A DNA stretch of 64,000 nt, from positions 1-64,000 of the forward strand of contig NZ_JALJWH010000001.1 in the NCBI RefSeq assembly GCF_024168825.1, in the 5' to 3' direction. Under the pieces are notes generated by a model. That model was not told the origin of the DNA. It worked only from the letters and a program-made list of their open reading frames with translations, and did no database searches. The DNA is from Paenarthrobacter sp. A20 (lineage in GTDB: Bacteria > Actinomycetota > Actinomycetes > Actinomycetales > Micrococcaceae). Of the stretch, positions 16,780 through 24,249 are shown piece by piece; the stretch's first letter is position 1, and each line of letters begins with the position of its first letter. A program made the position numbers and the translations under genes.

Positions 16780-18885
16780 GTGTATCGTTTCGGGACTTCT
16801 GTACGCGCTGGACTGTCTGTGACGATAGCTGTCAGTGCCGCACTTTTCGGATTCGCGGCACCAGCCTCAGCTGCCCTCCCGGTAACAGACGTAGCTACCG
16901 GCGATGGGCCCGAGCGTCTGGCAATCAATGAGGTGACCAACACGGTGTATGTTGCCAACCGCGGCGGCAACACCATCACGGTAATCGATGGAGCGAGCAA
17001 CAACGCAAGCTCCATCACAGTAGGCGCCCATCCGTACGATGTTGCAGTCAACGAGGCCACCAACAAAATCTATGTTGCGAACTTCGGCGCAGACACTGTC
17101 TCAATAATTGATGGGATCACCGGTTCTGTCACGGCGGACATCGCTGTTGATGCGCCGTTGAGGCTAGCCGTCAACCCGAAGACCAACAAGATCTACGTAT
17201 CGAACTACCAGAAGCCCTATGTCACAGTCATTGACGGCGGGACGGGGACCACCACCGTCATCCCAACGGCCGTGGGGCCGTCGAACATCGCGATCAACCA
17301 AGTGACCAACAAGATCTACGTAGCAAACTCCGGGGTTTCAAACGGCAAATCTGCCACCGTCATCGACGGAGCCACCAATATAGCTACTGATATCCCGATC
17401 CCCGGGAGCTACGCACCGGAGCTCATCGCAGTCAACCAGAAGACCAACAAGGTCTACGTGGCAGGTGGAGCCGGGCCCGTCGCCGTGATTGATGGGCAGA
17501 CAAACGTTCCTTCCAACCTTGAGCAATACCGGATTGGCTTCGGCTTGGCGGTCAATGAGGTCACGAATAAGGCGTACGCCTCCATGGCCCATGTAGAGAG
17601 CCTCATGGTGGTTGGTGGCGAGGATGCCTTCTCGTACACAAAGCTTCCCACTTCCACCTATGCACTTGCCGTGGATGAGAAGCGGAACAAGATCTACGCG
17701 GCCGAGGCAAGCATGGGCGTGACCGTTGTGGACGGTGGAAGCGGCTACATCAGCCGTCTTGCCACCGGGGGATACTCGCCCACACAAATCGCGGTAAACG
17801 AAACTACCGGGCGGGTTTACGTCACCAACACGTACAGTGACAACGTCACGGTGATCGACGGCAACGACGCCGCGCCGTCCCTTACATCTGCACCTCCAGG
17901 CAAGGGCACGGTCGGCGTTCCGTACTCCCACACGTTCACAGCCACCGGCTCTCCTGAACCACGATTCACAGTTGCCGAAGGATCACTGCCCTTGGGCTTC
18001 AGACTGAACGATGAAACCGGCGAACTGACCGGCACACCTGAAGTTCCGGGGAACTACACTTTTCGCGTTTCTGCCGGCAACGGCATGACTCCGTCGGCAA
18101 TATCGGACACGATTATGCTGCGCTTCGAGCGGGCAAAGAACGATTTCAACAGTGACCGGGCAGCGGACGTCCTGGTACGCAACGCCCGCGGTGAACTCAG
18201 CCTTTACACCGGTAACGGCAAGAGTGGATGGACCTGGGACTTCCGAACCGTTGGTTACGGCTGGAACGGCATGTCGGCCATGAACACCGGGGACTTCAAT
18301 GCTGATGGCAATTCCGATGTCCTCGCAAGGGATACTTCGGGCACGCTGTGGATTTACCCGGGGGATGGAAAGGGCGGATGGGCGCCCCGGACCCAGGTTG
18401 GTCCCGGATGGAACGGCATGACAGCAGTTCTTGCCCCCGGTGACTTCAACCTGGACTCCAAGGAAGATCTCGTGGCCCGTGACTCGTCTGGAACCCTCTG
18501 GGAGTACAACCGCTCCTTTGACGGCACCTGGAGTGGCCCCTTCCAGATTGGTTCCGGTTGGAACAGCATGAATGCTATCGTGGCGCCAGGTGATTTCAAC
18601 GGTGACAACTATCCCGACCTCTTGGGAAGGGACTCCTCCGGGAACCTCTGGCTCTACCCGAGGAAGGATGCCTACGGGTGGATGCCCCGGGTCCAGGTTG
18701 GCTCAGGATGGAACGGAATGACCACTATCCTCGGCGCCGGCGACTTCAACGGTGACGGCACCGCCGACGTTCACGCCATAGATGCTGCCGGCTCTCTATG
18801 GCTCTACCCAGGCAACGGGAAGGGTGGCTGGCTTCCGCGGGTACACCTCGGCACAGGCTGGAACTCGGTGACCGCTATCAGCTGA
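16780..18885 (+). CDS. Secreted YVTN beta-propeller, Ig-like and FG-GAP repeat protein
   Basis: 701 aa, GTG start after GGGGGTAG. A signal peptide ends near PASA-ALPV. Residues about 30-365 are YVTN-type propeller blades; the unit (I/V)AINEVTNK(I/V)YVAN...VIDG recurs about eight times. Residues about 370-450 form a putative Ig domain (GTVGVPYSHTFTATGSPEPRF, LTGTPEVPGNYTF). Residues about 455-701 are five FG-GAP/VCBS repeats, each with GDFNxDxxxD and a GWNGM box that could bind calcium. No sorting signal or membrane anchor is seen, so it is likely released or held by the wall. Such proteins usually mediate adhesion or bind polysaccharide; no enzyme motif is visible. Confidence 0.85.
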   Translation: MYRFGTSVRAGLSVTIAVSAALFGFAAPASAALPVTDVATGDGPERLAINEVTNTVYVANRGGNTITVIDGASNNASSITVGAHPYDVAVNEATNKIYVANFGADTVSIIDGITGSVTADIAVDAPLRLAVNPKTNKIYVSNYQKPYVTVIDGGTGTTTVIPTAVGPSNIAINQVTNKIYVANSGVSNGKSATVIDGATNIATDIPIPGSYAPELIAVNQKTNKVYVAGGAGPVAVIDGQTNVPSNLEQYRIGFGLAVNEVTNKAYASMAHVESLMVVGGEDAFSYTKLPTSTYALAVDEKRNKIYAAEASMGVTVVDGGSGYISRLATGGYSPTQIAVNETTGRVYVTNTYSDNVTVIDGNDAAPSLTSAPPGKGTVGVPYSHTFTATGSPEPRFTVAEGSLPLGFRLNDETGELTGTPEVPGNYTFRVSAGNGMTPSAISDTIMLRFERAKNDFNSDRAADVLVRNARGELSLYTGNGKSGWTWDFRTVGYGWNGMSAMNTGDFNADGNSDVLARDTSGTLWIYPGDGKGGWAPRTQVGPGWNGMTAVLAPGDFNLDSKEDLVARDSSGTLWEYNRSFDGTWSGPFQIGSGWNSMNAIVAPGDFNGDNYPDLLGRDSSGNLWLYPRKDAYGWMPRVQVGSGWNGMTTILGAGDFNGDGTADVHAIDAAGSLWLYPGNGKGGWLPRVHLGTGWNSVTAIS

Positions 18886-18887
18886 CG

Positions 18888-19110
18888 TGCACGCCCACTC
18901 TTGAGTTGCTGGCCCGGGATCCGGGTGTAAGCCCCTCGGGGCTGGAGGCCACGGTGGCCCGGTTCAATTCCGACGCCGCCTTGGGCGTGGACACGGAGTT
19001 CGGCCGTGGCTCCACTCCTCAGGACCGTTTCCTCGGCGACGCCGGGAACACCCCCAATCCCTGCCTGGCACCTTTGCTGAGGGCACCGTTTTCGGCTGAA
19101 GTGGCCGCTC
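18888..19110 (+). pseudogene. Remnant of a KstD-like FAD-dependent dehydrogenase
   Basis: A 70-codon island translating as LARDPGVSPSGLEATVARFN, then GVDTEFGRGSTPQDRFLGD and NTPNPCLAPL, matches the substrate-domain segment of 3-ketosteroid delta-1-dehydrogenase/fumarate reductase flavoproteins. The FAD-binding N-terminus, and the C-terminal part that should follow the PF.A segment, are missing. It begins three bases after the stop of the propeller gene and no start codon belongs to it. It is best read as the leftover of a deleted gene; the deletion probably joined this end to the propeller gene. Confidence 0.7.
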
Positions 19111-19149
19111 ATCGGGAGACGCTGAACGCCCGGCGGCGCGACGTTATTG

Positions 19150-19881
19150 CTAGCGGGCGTAGCGCTCCGTGAAGTTCCTGAGCACGCGCATGGGCTCCGT
19201 CACGGACGACTGGCGTGCCGATTCTATGAGTTCATCGGCGGTGTGCGGGGGAAAGTAGCCGGAGTTCTTGTAGATGTTGATGCGGGTGATGAGACCGTCG
19301 GCATCCAATTCGGGGTGGAATTGCGTGGCGTAGAGGTTGTTCTTGATCCGGAACATATGCACGGGGCAGGCCGCCGAGCTGGCCAATAGCACGGCGTGTT
19401 CGGGTAGTTCGCTGCATGCTTCCTTGTGACCCACAAACGCCTCGAAGCTGTGCGGAACACCGCGAAGCATGGGGTCCCGCTCTCCCTCAGCAGTGAGCTT
19501 GATCTCCGTGGGCCCCACAGGTTCGCCAAAGCGACGATCGATCACAGCCCCCTGATGCACGCCAAGGGTCCCAACGCCGTAGCAGGCGCCCAGGAACGGG
19601 AAGTCCTCGGCCACAATCCGGTCCAGCAACGCCGAGAGCTCCGCTTCAACCCTTATCTGGGCTGCGCTCTTCTCCTCCACAGGATCGCTGGAGGTGTAAG
19701 GGCTGCCACCAACTATCACGCCTGAGTAGTCCAACAGATCCAGGGGCGGCAGCGGCCCGGATTCCAACCGAAGACGAACAAGCTCTTCCGGTTCCAGGCC
19801 GCAGTACCGGAGATAGGCCTGGTACTCGTCATCGGCTGCGGCGTCTTCAGCGCGGGTGGCCAGCAAAAGGAAGGGCTTCAC
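19150..19881 (-). CDS. Class I glutamine amidotransferase-like protein
   Basis: 243 aa from a GTG start (VKPFLLLATR, the usual N-terminus of this GMP-synthase-like group); the frame continues upstream into antisense of the MFS gene and that part is ignored. Catalytic nucleophile Cys100 sits in FLGACYGVGTLG, and His189 and Glu191 in ATQFHPELD complete the triad. There is no synthetase domain, so it either hydrolyses glutamine or a gamma-glutamyl compound, or supplies ammonia to an unknown partner. It is divergent from the MFS exporter at 20027 and could share its control region. Confidence 0.85.
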   Translation of the reverse strand: MKPFLLLATRAEDAAADDEYQAYLRYCGLEPEELVRLRLESGPLPPLDLLDYSGVIVGGSPYTSSDPVEEKSAAQIRVEAELSALLDRIVAEDFPFLGACYGVGTLGVHQGAVIDRRFGEPVGPTEIKLTAEGERDPMLRGVPHSFEAFVGHKEACSELPEHAVLLASSAACPVHMFRIKNNLYATQFHPELDADGLITRINIYKNSGYFPPHTADELIESARQSSVTEPMRVLRNFTERYAR

Positions 19882-20026
19882 AGGCCCAGTCTGCGCGAGG
19901 AATGCCTGACTGACAAAGTGTGTTGGAGCGAAGGGGGTTTCTGACAGAGACTCCCTCGCATCGCCGTGGCTGCATAACGTTGTAGGAACCCCCATGAAAA
20001 AATGACTCATCCTTGAGGAGCCACCT

Positions 20027-21268
20027 TTGAAGCAGGACCCTTTGGTCGTCGGTACGCAATCGCCCGAGGCGGCACCTGCTGCACCGCAACTCCCCAAGAA
20101 GATCCCGTGGGGTGGCCTTCTGGTCCTGGCTGCGGCCGGTTTCACCGCAGTGACAACCGAACTGCTCCCATCGGGACTGCTCCCCCAAATCAGCCGGGAC
20201 CTCGGAGTGGACGAATCGGCGGTCGGTTCCCTGACTGCGGTGTACGCAGCAATCATCGTCTTCACCGCGCTGCCGTTGTCGCGCTTCCTCGCCGGAAGAG
20301 TGCCCCGGAAGACCCTGCTCATCGCTACCGTTCTGGCGTTTGCCCTCAGCAATGTCCTGCTCGCCCTGAGCCCCACCTTGGGTTGGGCGATTGGAGCCAG
20401 GCTCTTGGGCGGCATCGCCCACGGCATGCTGTGGTCCAGCATGGCGCCGTATGTGGCGCGCATCGTTCCCGCACACTCCGTGGGCAAGGCCATGGCCGTA
20501 GTCTTCAGCGGTAACAGCATCGCCCTGGCCGTCGGTGCTCCCATCGGAACGTTGATGGGTTCGCTCATGACCTGGCGGGCCTCGTTCCTGGTGCTCGCCG
20601 GGGTGGGTGCGCTCCTGGCAGTATTGGCCTTCTGGCTCCTCCCCGCCGCACACGATCCTGGCAACCAGAAGACCCCGTCGCTCCGCGCAGCCATGAAGCT
20701 GCCGGGGGTCATCGCCGTCGCCATCGCGTGGCCGCTTTTGCTGCTGGCCCACTTCACGCTCTTCACCTACGTTGCCCCATTCCTCCTCGCCTCCGGGCTG
20801 CCGGAATCCGCTACGAGCCTTTCCCTGTCAGTGGTGGGCATCGCCAGCCTGGTGGGAATCTGGATTGCCGGCATGACCGCGGATTCACGCCCGCGCTCCT
20901 CGGTGATTGCCGCCGTCGGACTCTTGACGCTTGCTTTCGCACTGCTGCCCGCGTTGGGCGGCACCTGGGTGGGCGCGTTCGGACTGATGACACTCTGGGG
21001 TATCGCATTCGGAGCGGTCGGCATCTACAACCAGGCGGCCATTCTCCGTGCCGGCGGTGAACATAAGGATGCCGCCAACGGCCTCACCGTGGTGACCATC
21101 CAACTGGGTATCGCCGTCGGGGCTGTGTACGGGGCCTTCGCCCTGACCACGGCGGGTGCCCAATGGGTGCCGTTGGCGGCCGCGATTCCCACTGCGATTG
21201 CCTTGGTGATCATCATCGCCAGCCGTCGCGGCGGCTATCCTGCCGGGGGTCGCGAGAAACGCCGTTAA
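20027..21268 (+). CDS. MFS transporter, DHA1 (AraJ/Bcr-like)
   Basis: 413 aa drug:H+ antiporter-type permease with 12 predicted spans. The TTG start is fixed by GAGGAG six bases upstream. Spans begin at WGGLLVLAAAGFTAVTTELL; the loop 2-3 signature is degenerate (SRFLAGRVPRKTLL) and loop 4-5 holds VPAHSVGKAMAVVFSGNSIA, typical of AraJ/NepI-like exporters. Exports small molecules such as sugars, nucleosides or drugs; the substrate is not predictable. Divergent from the amidotransferase gene, with a 145-bp shared upstream region. Confidence 0.88.
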   Translation: MKQDPLVVGTQSPEAAPAAPQLPKKIPWGGLLVLAAAGFTAVTTELLPSGLLPQISRDLGVDESAVGSLTAVYAAIIVFTALPLSRFLAGRVPRKTLLIATVLAFALSNVLLALSPTLGWAIGARLLGGIAHGMLWSSMAPYVARIVPAHSVGKAMAVVFSGNSIALAVGAPIGTLMGSLMTWRASFLVLAGVGALLAVLAFWLLPAAHDPGNQKTPSLRAAMKLPGVIAVAIAWPLLLLAHFTLFTYVAPFLLASGLPESATSLSLSVVGIASLVGIWIAGMTADSRPRSSVIAAVGLLTLAFALLPALGGTWVGAFGLMTLWGIAFGAVGIYNQAAILRAGGEHKDAANGLTVVTIQLGIAVGAVYGAFALTTAGAQWVPLAAAIPTAIALVIIIASRRGGYPAGGREKRR

Positions 21269-21275
21269 CATTCCC

Positions 21276-21333
21276 GAAACACGCTAGTGACGTGATCTTC
21301 ACGAATCCGGGATTTCTGTAACTTACCTGCAAC
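21276..21333 (+). promoter_or_regulatory. GlnR-like nitrogen control boxes
   Basis: GAAAC-n6-GTGAC (21276-21291) and GTAAC-n6-GCAAC (21318-21333) upstream of the ammonium transporter. They match the GTnAC/GAAAC-n6 pattern known for actinobacterial GlnR sites. Binding by GlnR is inference. Confidence 0.4.
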
Positions 21334-21389
21334 TTAGCTCTTCTGAGTCGGAAACATAGCTCACCGAATATTGATCGGGGGGCTAGCAA

Positions 21390-21409
21390 GGGCCGTGCAA
21401 CAACGGCCC
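21390..21409 (+). terminator. Hairpin between MFS gene and amt
   Basis: GGGCCGT (21390-21396) pairs with ACGGCCC (21403-21409), 6-base loop. It lies just before the amt ribosome site, so it may end MFS transcription or form part of the amt leader. Confidence 0.4.
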
Positions 21410-21438
21410 CGTTTCGGACACGCTTGAAGGGAACGCAG

Positions 21439-22776
21439 GTGGAGATCTCTGCGCAACACGTCTGGCTGATGTTGTCATCGGCAATGGTGCTATTCATGAC
21501 CCCGGGCCTCGGCTTGTTCTACGGCGGCATGACCCGCGCCAAGGCAGCGCTCAACATGATCATGATGAGCTTCATCTCGGCGGGCATCGTGGGTGTCGTC
21601 TGGGTCCTGTGGGGCTACTCCATGACCACCGGCGACGGTTTCCTCGGCTTGTTCGGCAACCCGTTCGCGCACTTCGGGCTCCAGGACCTCATGGGCTCAC
21701 CTGACCTCATCAAGGCAGGCTTCGCAGCAACGTTCGCCATCATCACCGTTGCCCTGATCAGCGGTGCGATCGCCGACCGCGCCAAGTTCGGCGCATGGGC
21801 ACTGTTCGTGCCGATCTGGGTCACGGTGGTCTACTGCCCGCTGGCGTACATGATCTGGGGCGGTGGCCTGATGAGTGCAGGCGGCGCCCTCACTGAAATC
21901 TTCGGCCAGGTCATCGACTTCGCCGGTGGCGCAGTGGTTGAGGTCAGCTCCGGAACCGCCGCTTTCGTCCTCGCTTTGATCGTGGGAAAGCGTCACGGAT
22001 TCGCCAAAGACCCCAACCACCGCCCGCACAACGTCCCGTTCATCATGATCGGCGCAGCCATTCTCTGGTTCGGCTGGTTCGGCTTCAACGGCGGTGCTGC
22101 CACCACGGTGGAGCAGGCAGGCCTCATCTGGGTCAACACCCTGGTCACCCCGGCCGCGGCTATGCTGAGCTGGCTCGTCGTAGAGAAGATCCGGCACGGA
22201 CACCCGACTTCCCTTGGTGCGGCGTCCGGCGTAGTGGCCGGCCTCGTGGCGATCACCCCGTCCTGCGCCAACATCAGCCCGCTTGCCGCCCTGGGCTTGG
22301 GCCTCGTGGCCGGCGCCGCTTGCGCAGTGTTCGTTGACCTGAAATACAAGTTCGGCTTCGACGATTCCCTGGATGTTGTGGGCGTGCACTTCGGGGCCGG
22401 TGTCATAGGTACGTTGTCCTTGGGCTTCATCGCCCTGCCTGTGGACGGCGTTGGCGGCGGCCTCCTTTACGGTGGCGGTCCCCAGCAGCTCATTGCACAG
22501 ACCATGGCCGTCCTGATCACCATTGCCCTCTCCGGCTTGGGCACCCTGGTCATCGGCCGGGCCATCCACAAGACCATCGGATTCCGCGTGGCCCACGAGC
22601 ACGAAGTCACCGGTGTGGATCTCACCCAGCATGCCGAGTCCGCCTACGAGTTCGGCCTCACCGCGCACGGCCACTTCCGCCAGCAGCAGGCGCACCTGTA
22701 CTCGATGCTGAGGCGGAAGCCAGAGCCCGTCTCCGAAGATACCCAGCCGAACGCCAAGGAAGACAGCTTCGCCTAA
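21439..22776 (+). CDS. amt: Ammonium transporter, Amt family, with Glu in place of the first twin His
   Basis: Ammonium channel/transporter, 445 aa, 11 spans. The GTG at 21439 (AAGGGA six bases upstream) gives the usual mature start, VEISAQHVWLMLSSAMVLF; a TTG five codons earlier is less likely. The family motif DFAGGAVVE contains Asp160, but the first residue of the pore twin-His pair is Glu168 where E. coli AmtB has His168. The second, His317 in VGVHFGAG, is kept. In yeast Mep1/Mep3 the first His is also Glu and this alters transport behaviour, so the change is natural. Upstream GlnR-like boxes suggest nitrogen control. No glnK follows; the DUF1992 gene is convergent. Confidence 0.95.
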   Translation: MEISAQHVWLMLSSAMVLFMTPGLGLFYGGMTRAKAALNMIMMSFISAGIVGVVWVLWGYSMTTGDGFLGLFGNPFAHFGLQDLMGSPDLIKAGFAATFAIITVALISGAIADRAKFGAWALFVPIWVTVVYCPLAYMIWGGGLMSAGGALTEIFGQVIDFAGGAVVEVSSGTAAFVLALIVGKRHGFAKDPNHRPHNVPFIMIGAAILWFGWFGFNGGAATTVEQAGLIWVNTLVTPAAAMLSWLVVEKIRHGHPTSLGAASGVVAGLVAITPSCANISPLAALGLGLVAGAACAVFVDLKYKFGFDDSLDVVGVHFGAGVIGTLSLGFIALPVDGVGGGLLYGGGPQQLIAQTMAVLITIALSGLGTLVIGRAIHKTIGFRVAHEHEVTGVDLTQHAESAYEFGLTAHGHFRQQQAHLYSMLRRKPEPVSEDTQPNAKEDSFA

Positions 22777-22792
22777 CGGCACCATCAACAAA

Positions 22793-22834
22793 CAGCAGCC
22801 GACGGCGGAACGTCAGTCCCGCCGTCGGCTGCTG
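22793..22834. terminator. Bidirectional terminator, GACGGCGG palindrome family (copy 1)
   Basis: 16-bp perfect arms 22793-22808 and 22819-22834 with a 10-base loop, between convergent amt and the DUF1992 gene. The stem core GACGGCGG/CCGCCGTC recurs at 26725, 33753 and 34530. Confidence 0.8.
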
Positions 22835-22857
22835 TTGTGCGCCACCACCCAACTGGG

Positions 22858-23454
22858 TTAGCCGGAGCCGTTCCAAAGTCGCTGCCACCATGTTCGCTTG
22901 GTGTCCGGCGCGGGTTCGGGCTCAAGAGGAGCCACGGCTGCCCGGCGCTCACGCCAACGTTCCAGTTCACCGTCCACATCGCGGAGATTGGTGATCACCG
23001 GAGGGCCTCCCTGCAATTGCCGCCGTGCCTCGATCACGCGTTTGTTGAAATCCTCAAGAATGTCCCGGACCTGTTTGTCCGTGTACTGCTGGTCCAGCTT
23101 CGCGTCGAGTTCGGAGTCCTCGATCCGCAGCAAAATGGCCGGAGGGCCGATGCCGCTGAGCCGTTCGCGCTGGATGAGGCCTTTGACCCACCAGTCGGGA
23201 TCGTAGTGCTCCCCCAGCCCTGGGATGGGTTTTCCCGCGTACTTGAGGTTGTCGAATTTGCCTTGCTGCATGGCGTCGCGGATCAGGTATTCAGCGCGGG
23301 CAGCGTCGTCCACCTTCCGGCGCTTGTCACGTTCCTCGGCATCCGCAGCTTCGAGCTCTGCGTCCTCCTGGGCACTGCCACCCCATCCACGCACTGCCCT
23401 TAGTTCCGCGCCACGCTCAAGCTTTCGCCTGAAGGCGTTGTTCCCGGCATTCAC
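22858..23454 (-). CDS. DUF1992 domain protein (DnaJ-C28-like conserved domain)
   Basis: 198 aa soluble protein. The DUF1992 core is clear: AEYLIRDAMQQGKFDNLKYAGKPIPG around residues 55-80, followed by DPDWWVKGLIQRE and a helical region with many charged residues. The domain is shared with the human DnaJ homologue C28 but no J domain is present; its function in bacteria is unknown. The C-terminus ends in a Trp-rich basic segment (TKRTWWQRLWNGSG) that might contact membrane. Convergent with amt. Confidence 0.8.
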   Translation of the reverse strand: MNAGNNAFRRKLERGAELRAVRGWGGSAQEDAELEAADAEERDKRRKVDDAARAEYLIRDAMQQGKFDNLKYAGKPIPGLGEHYDPDWWVKGLIQRERLSGIGPPAILLRIEDSELDAKLDQQYTDKQVRDILEDFNKRVIEARRQLQGGPPVITNLRDVDGELERWRERRAAVAPLEPEPAPDTKRTWWQRLWNGSG

Positions 23455-23548
23455 GTTCAGCCACCTCCCCGCCCGACAGCCCTCGCCTGCCGGACATCAT
23501 GGATCTGGGTACAGTATTCCGCACGTTGGCGCCCGTTAGCATAGGGCG

Positions 23549-24133
23549 ATGGAGTCCTTCACATGGTCCAAAGCCACCAACGAGTCCACAGAGACCAAGG
23601 TAGCCGTGCTCCTGCCGGGATCGGGGTACCCGGTTGAGGGCCCGGTCCTTTTCTGGGTTGGCGAAATGCTCGCGGCGTTGGGTTGGCATGTCCAAGCGGT
23701 CAGGTGGACTGCCGATGACGAGCCCGGAGTTGCCCCGCATGCTTTCGTGGCGCGGGCGGCGGAGCAGGCTTTTGCCGCCGCCCCCGCAGCAAGCCAGCGG
23801 TTGGTGGTTGCAAAGTCCTTCGGGACCTTGGCGATTCCTTGGGCCGAGGAAACACAGACGGCAGGTGTCTGGCTCACGCCGCTGCTGACAGACACGACTG
23901 TCCGGCAGACAATCAGCCACACGGACAAGGCCGACCTTTTCATCGGCGGATCCGAGGACAAACTCTGGGATGGTGGTCGAAAGTCGGAAACTACGGGGAC
24001 GTTCGTGGAAATCCCGGGCGCAGACCATTCCCTCCAGATCCCGAATGACTGGCGGGCTTCGCAGGCGGCCCAAGCAAACGTGTTCGCGAAGATCGAGGAG
24101 TTTGTTAAGGGCCTACCGGACGCCGGCGCCTGA
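23549..24133 (+). CDS. Small alpha/beta-hydrolase-fold protein
   Basis: 194 aa. The N-terminal strand VAVLLPGSGYPVEGPVLFWV, the nucleophile elbow VVAKSFGTLAIP (Ser in AKSFGT, a variant of GXSXG) and the late EIPGADHSLQIP with a candidate catalytic His indicate an alpha/beta hydrolase. It is shorter than most, lacking a cap domain. The reaction is unknown. It begins 94 bp from the divergently transcribed DUF1992 gene and is convergent with the SulP gene. Confidence 0.75.
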   Translation: MESFTWSKATNESTETKVAVLLPGSGYPVEGPVLFWVGEMLAALGWHVQAVRWTADDEPGVAPHAFVARAAEQAFAAAPAASQRLVVAKSFGTLAIPWAEETQTAGVWLTPLLTDTTVRQTISHTDKADLFIGGSEDKLWDGGRKSETTGTFVEIPGADHSLQIPNDWRASQAAQANVFAKIEEFVKGLPDAGA

Positions 24134-24141
24134 GCCCGTAC

Positions 24142-24232
24142 CGCCACCACCCACTTTGAAGGCGAACCAGCCCCGACGCGCCGTCAGAGTGGCGTGTCGG
24201 GGCCTGTCCATAGCTCAAAGTTGGTGGTGGCG
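24142..24232. terminator. Nested double-hairpin terminator
   Basis: Outer arms 24142-24159 and 24215-24232 (18 bp, one mismatch) enclose an inner stem 24170-24182 with 24191-24203 (13 bp, one G-U pair). Sits between convergent genes; the nesting could give a cruciform or cloverleaf-like RNA end. Confidence 0.7.
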
Positions 24233-24249
24233 CACCGCAACCACAGGGT

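Noticed and set aside
15441..17066. 541-codon minus-strand frame opposite the PBP and propeller genes
   Set aside because: Runs across two well-supported genes and an intergenic region, with no conserved motif.
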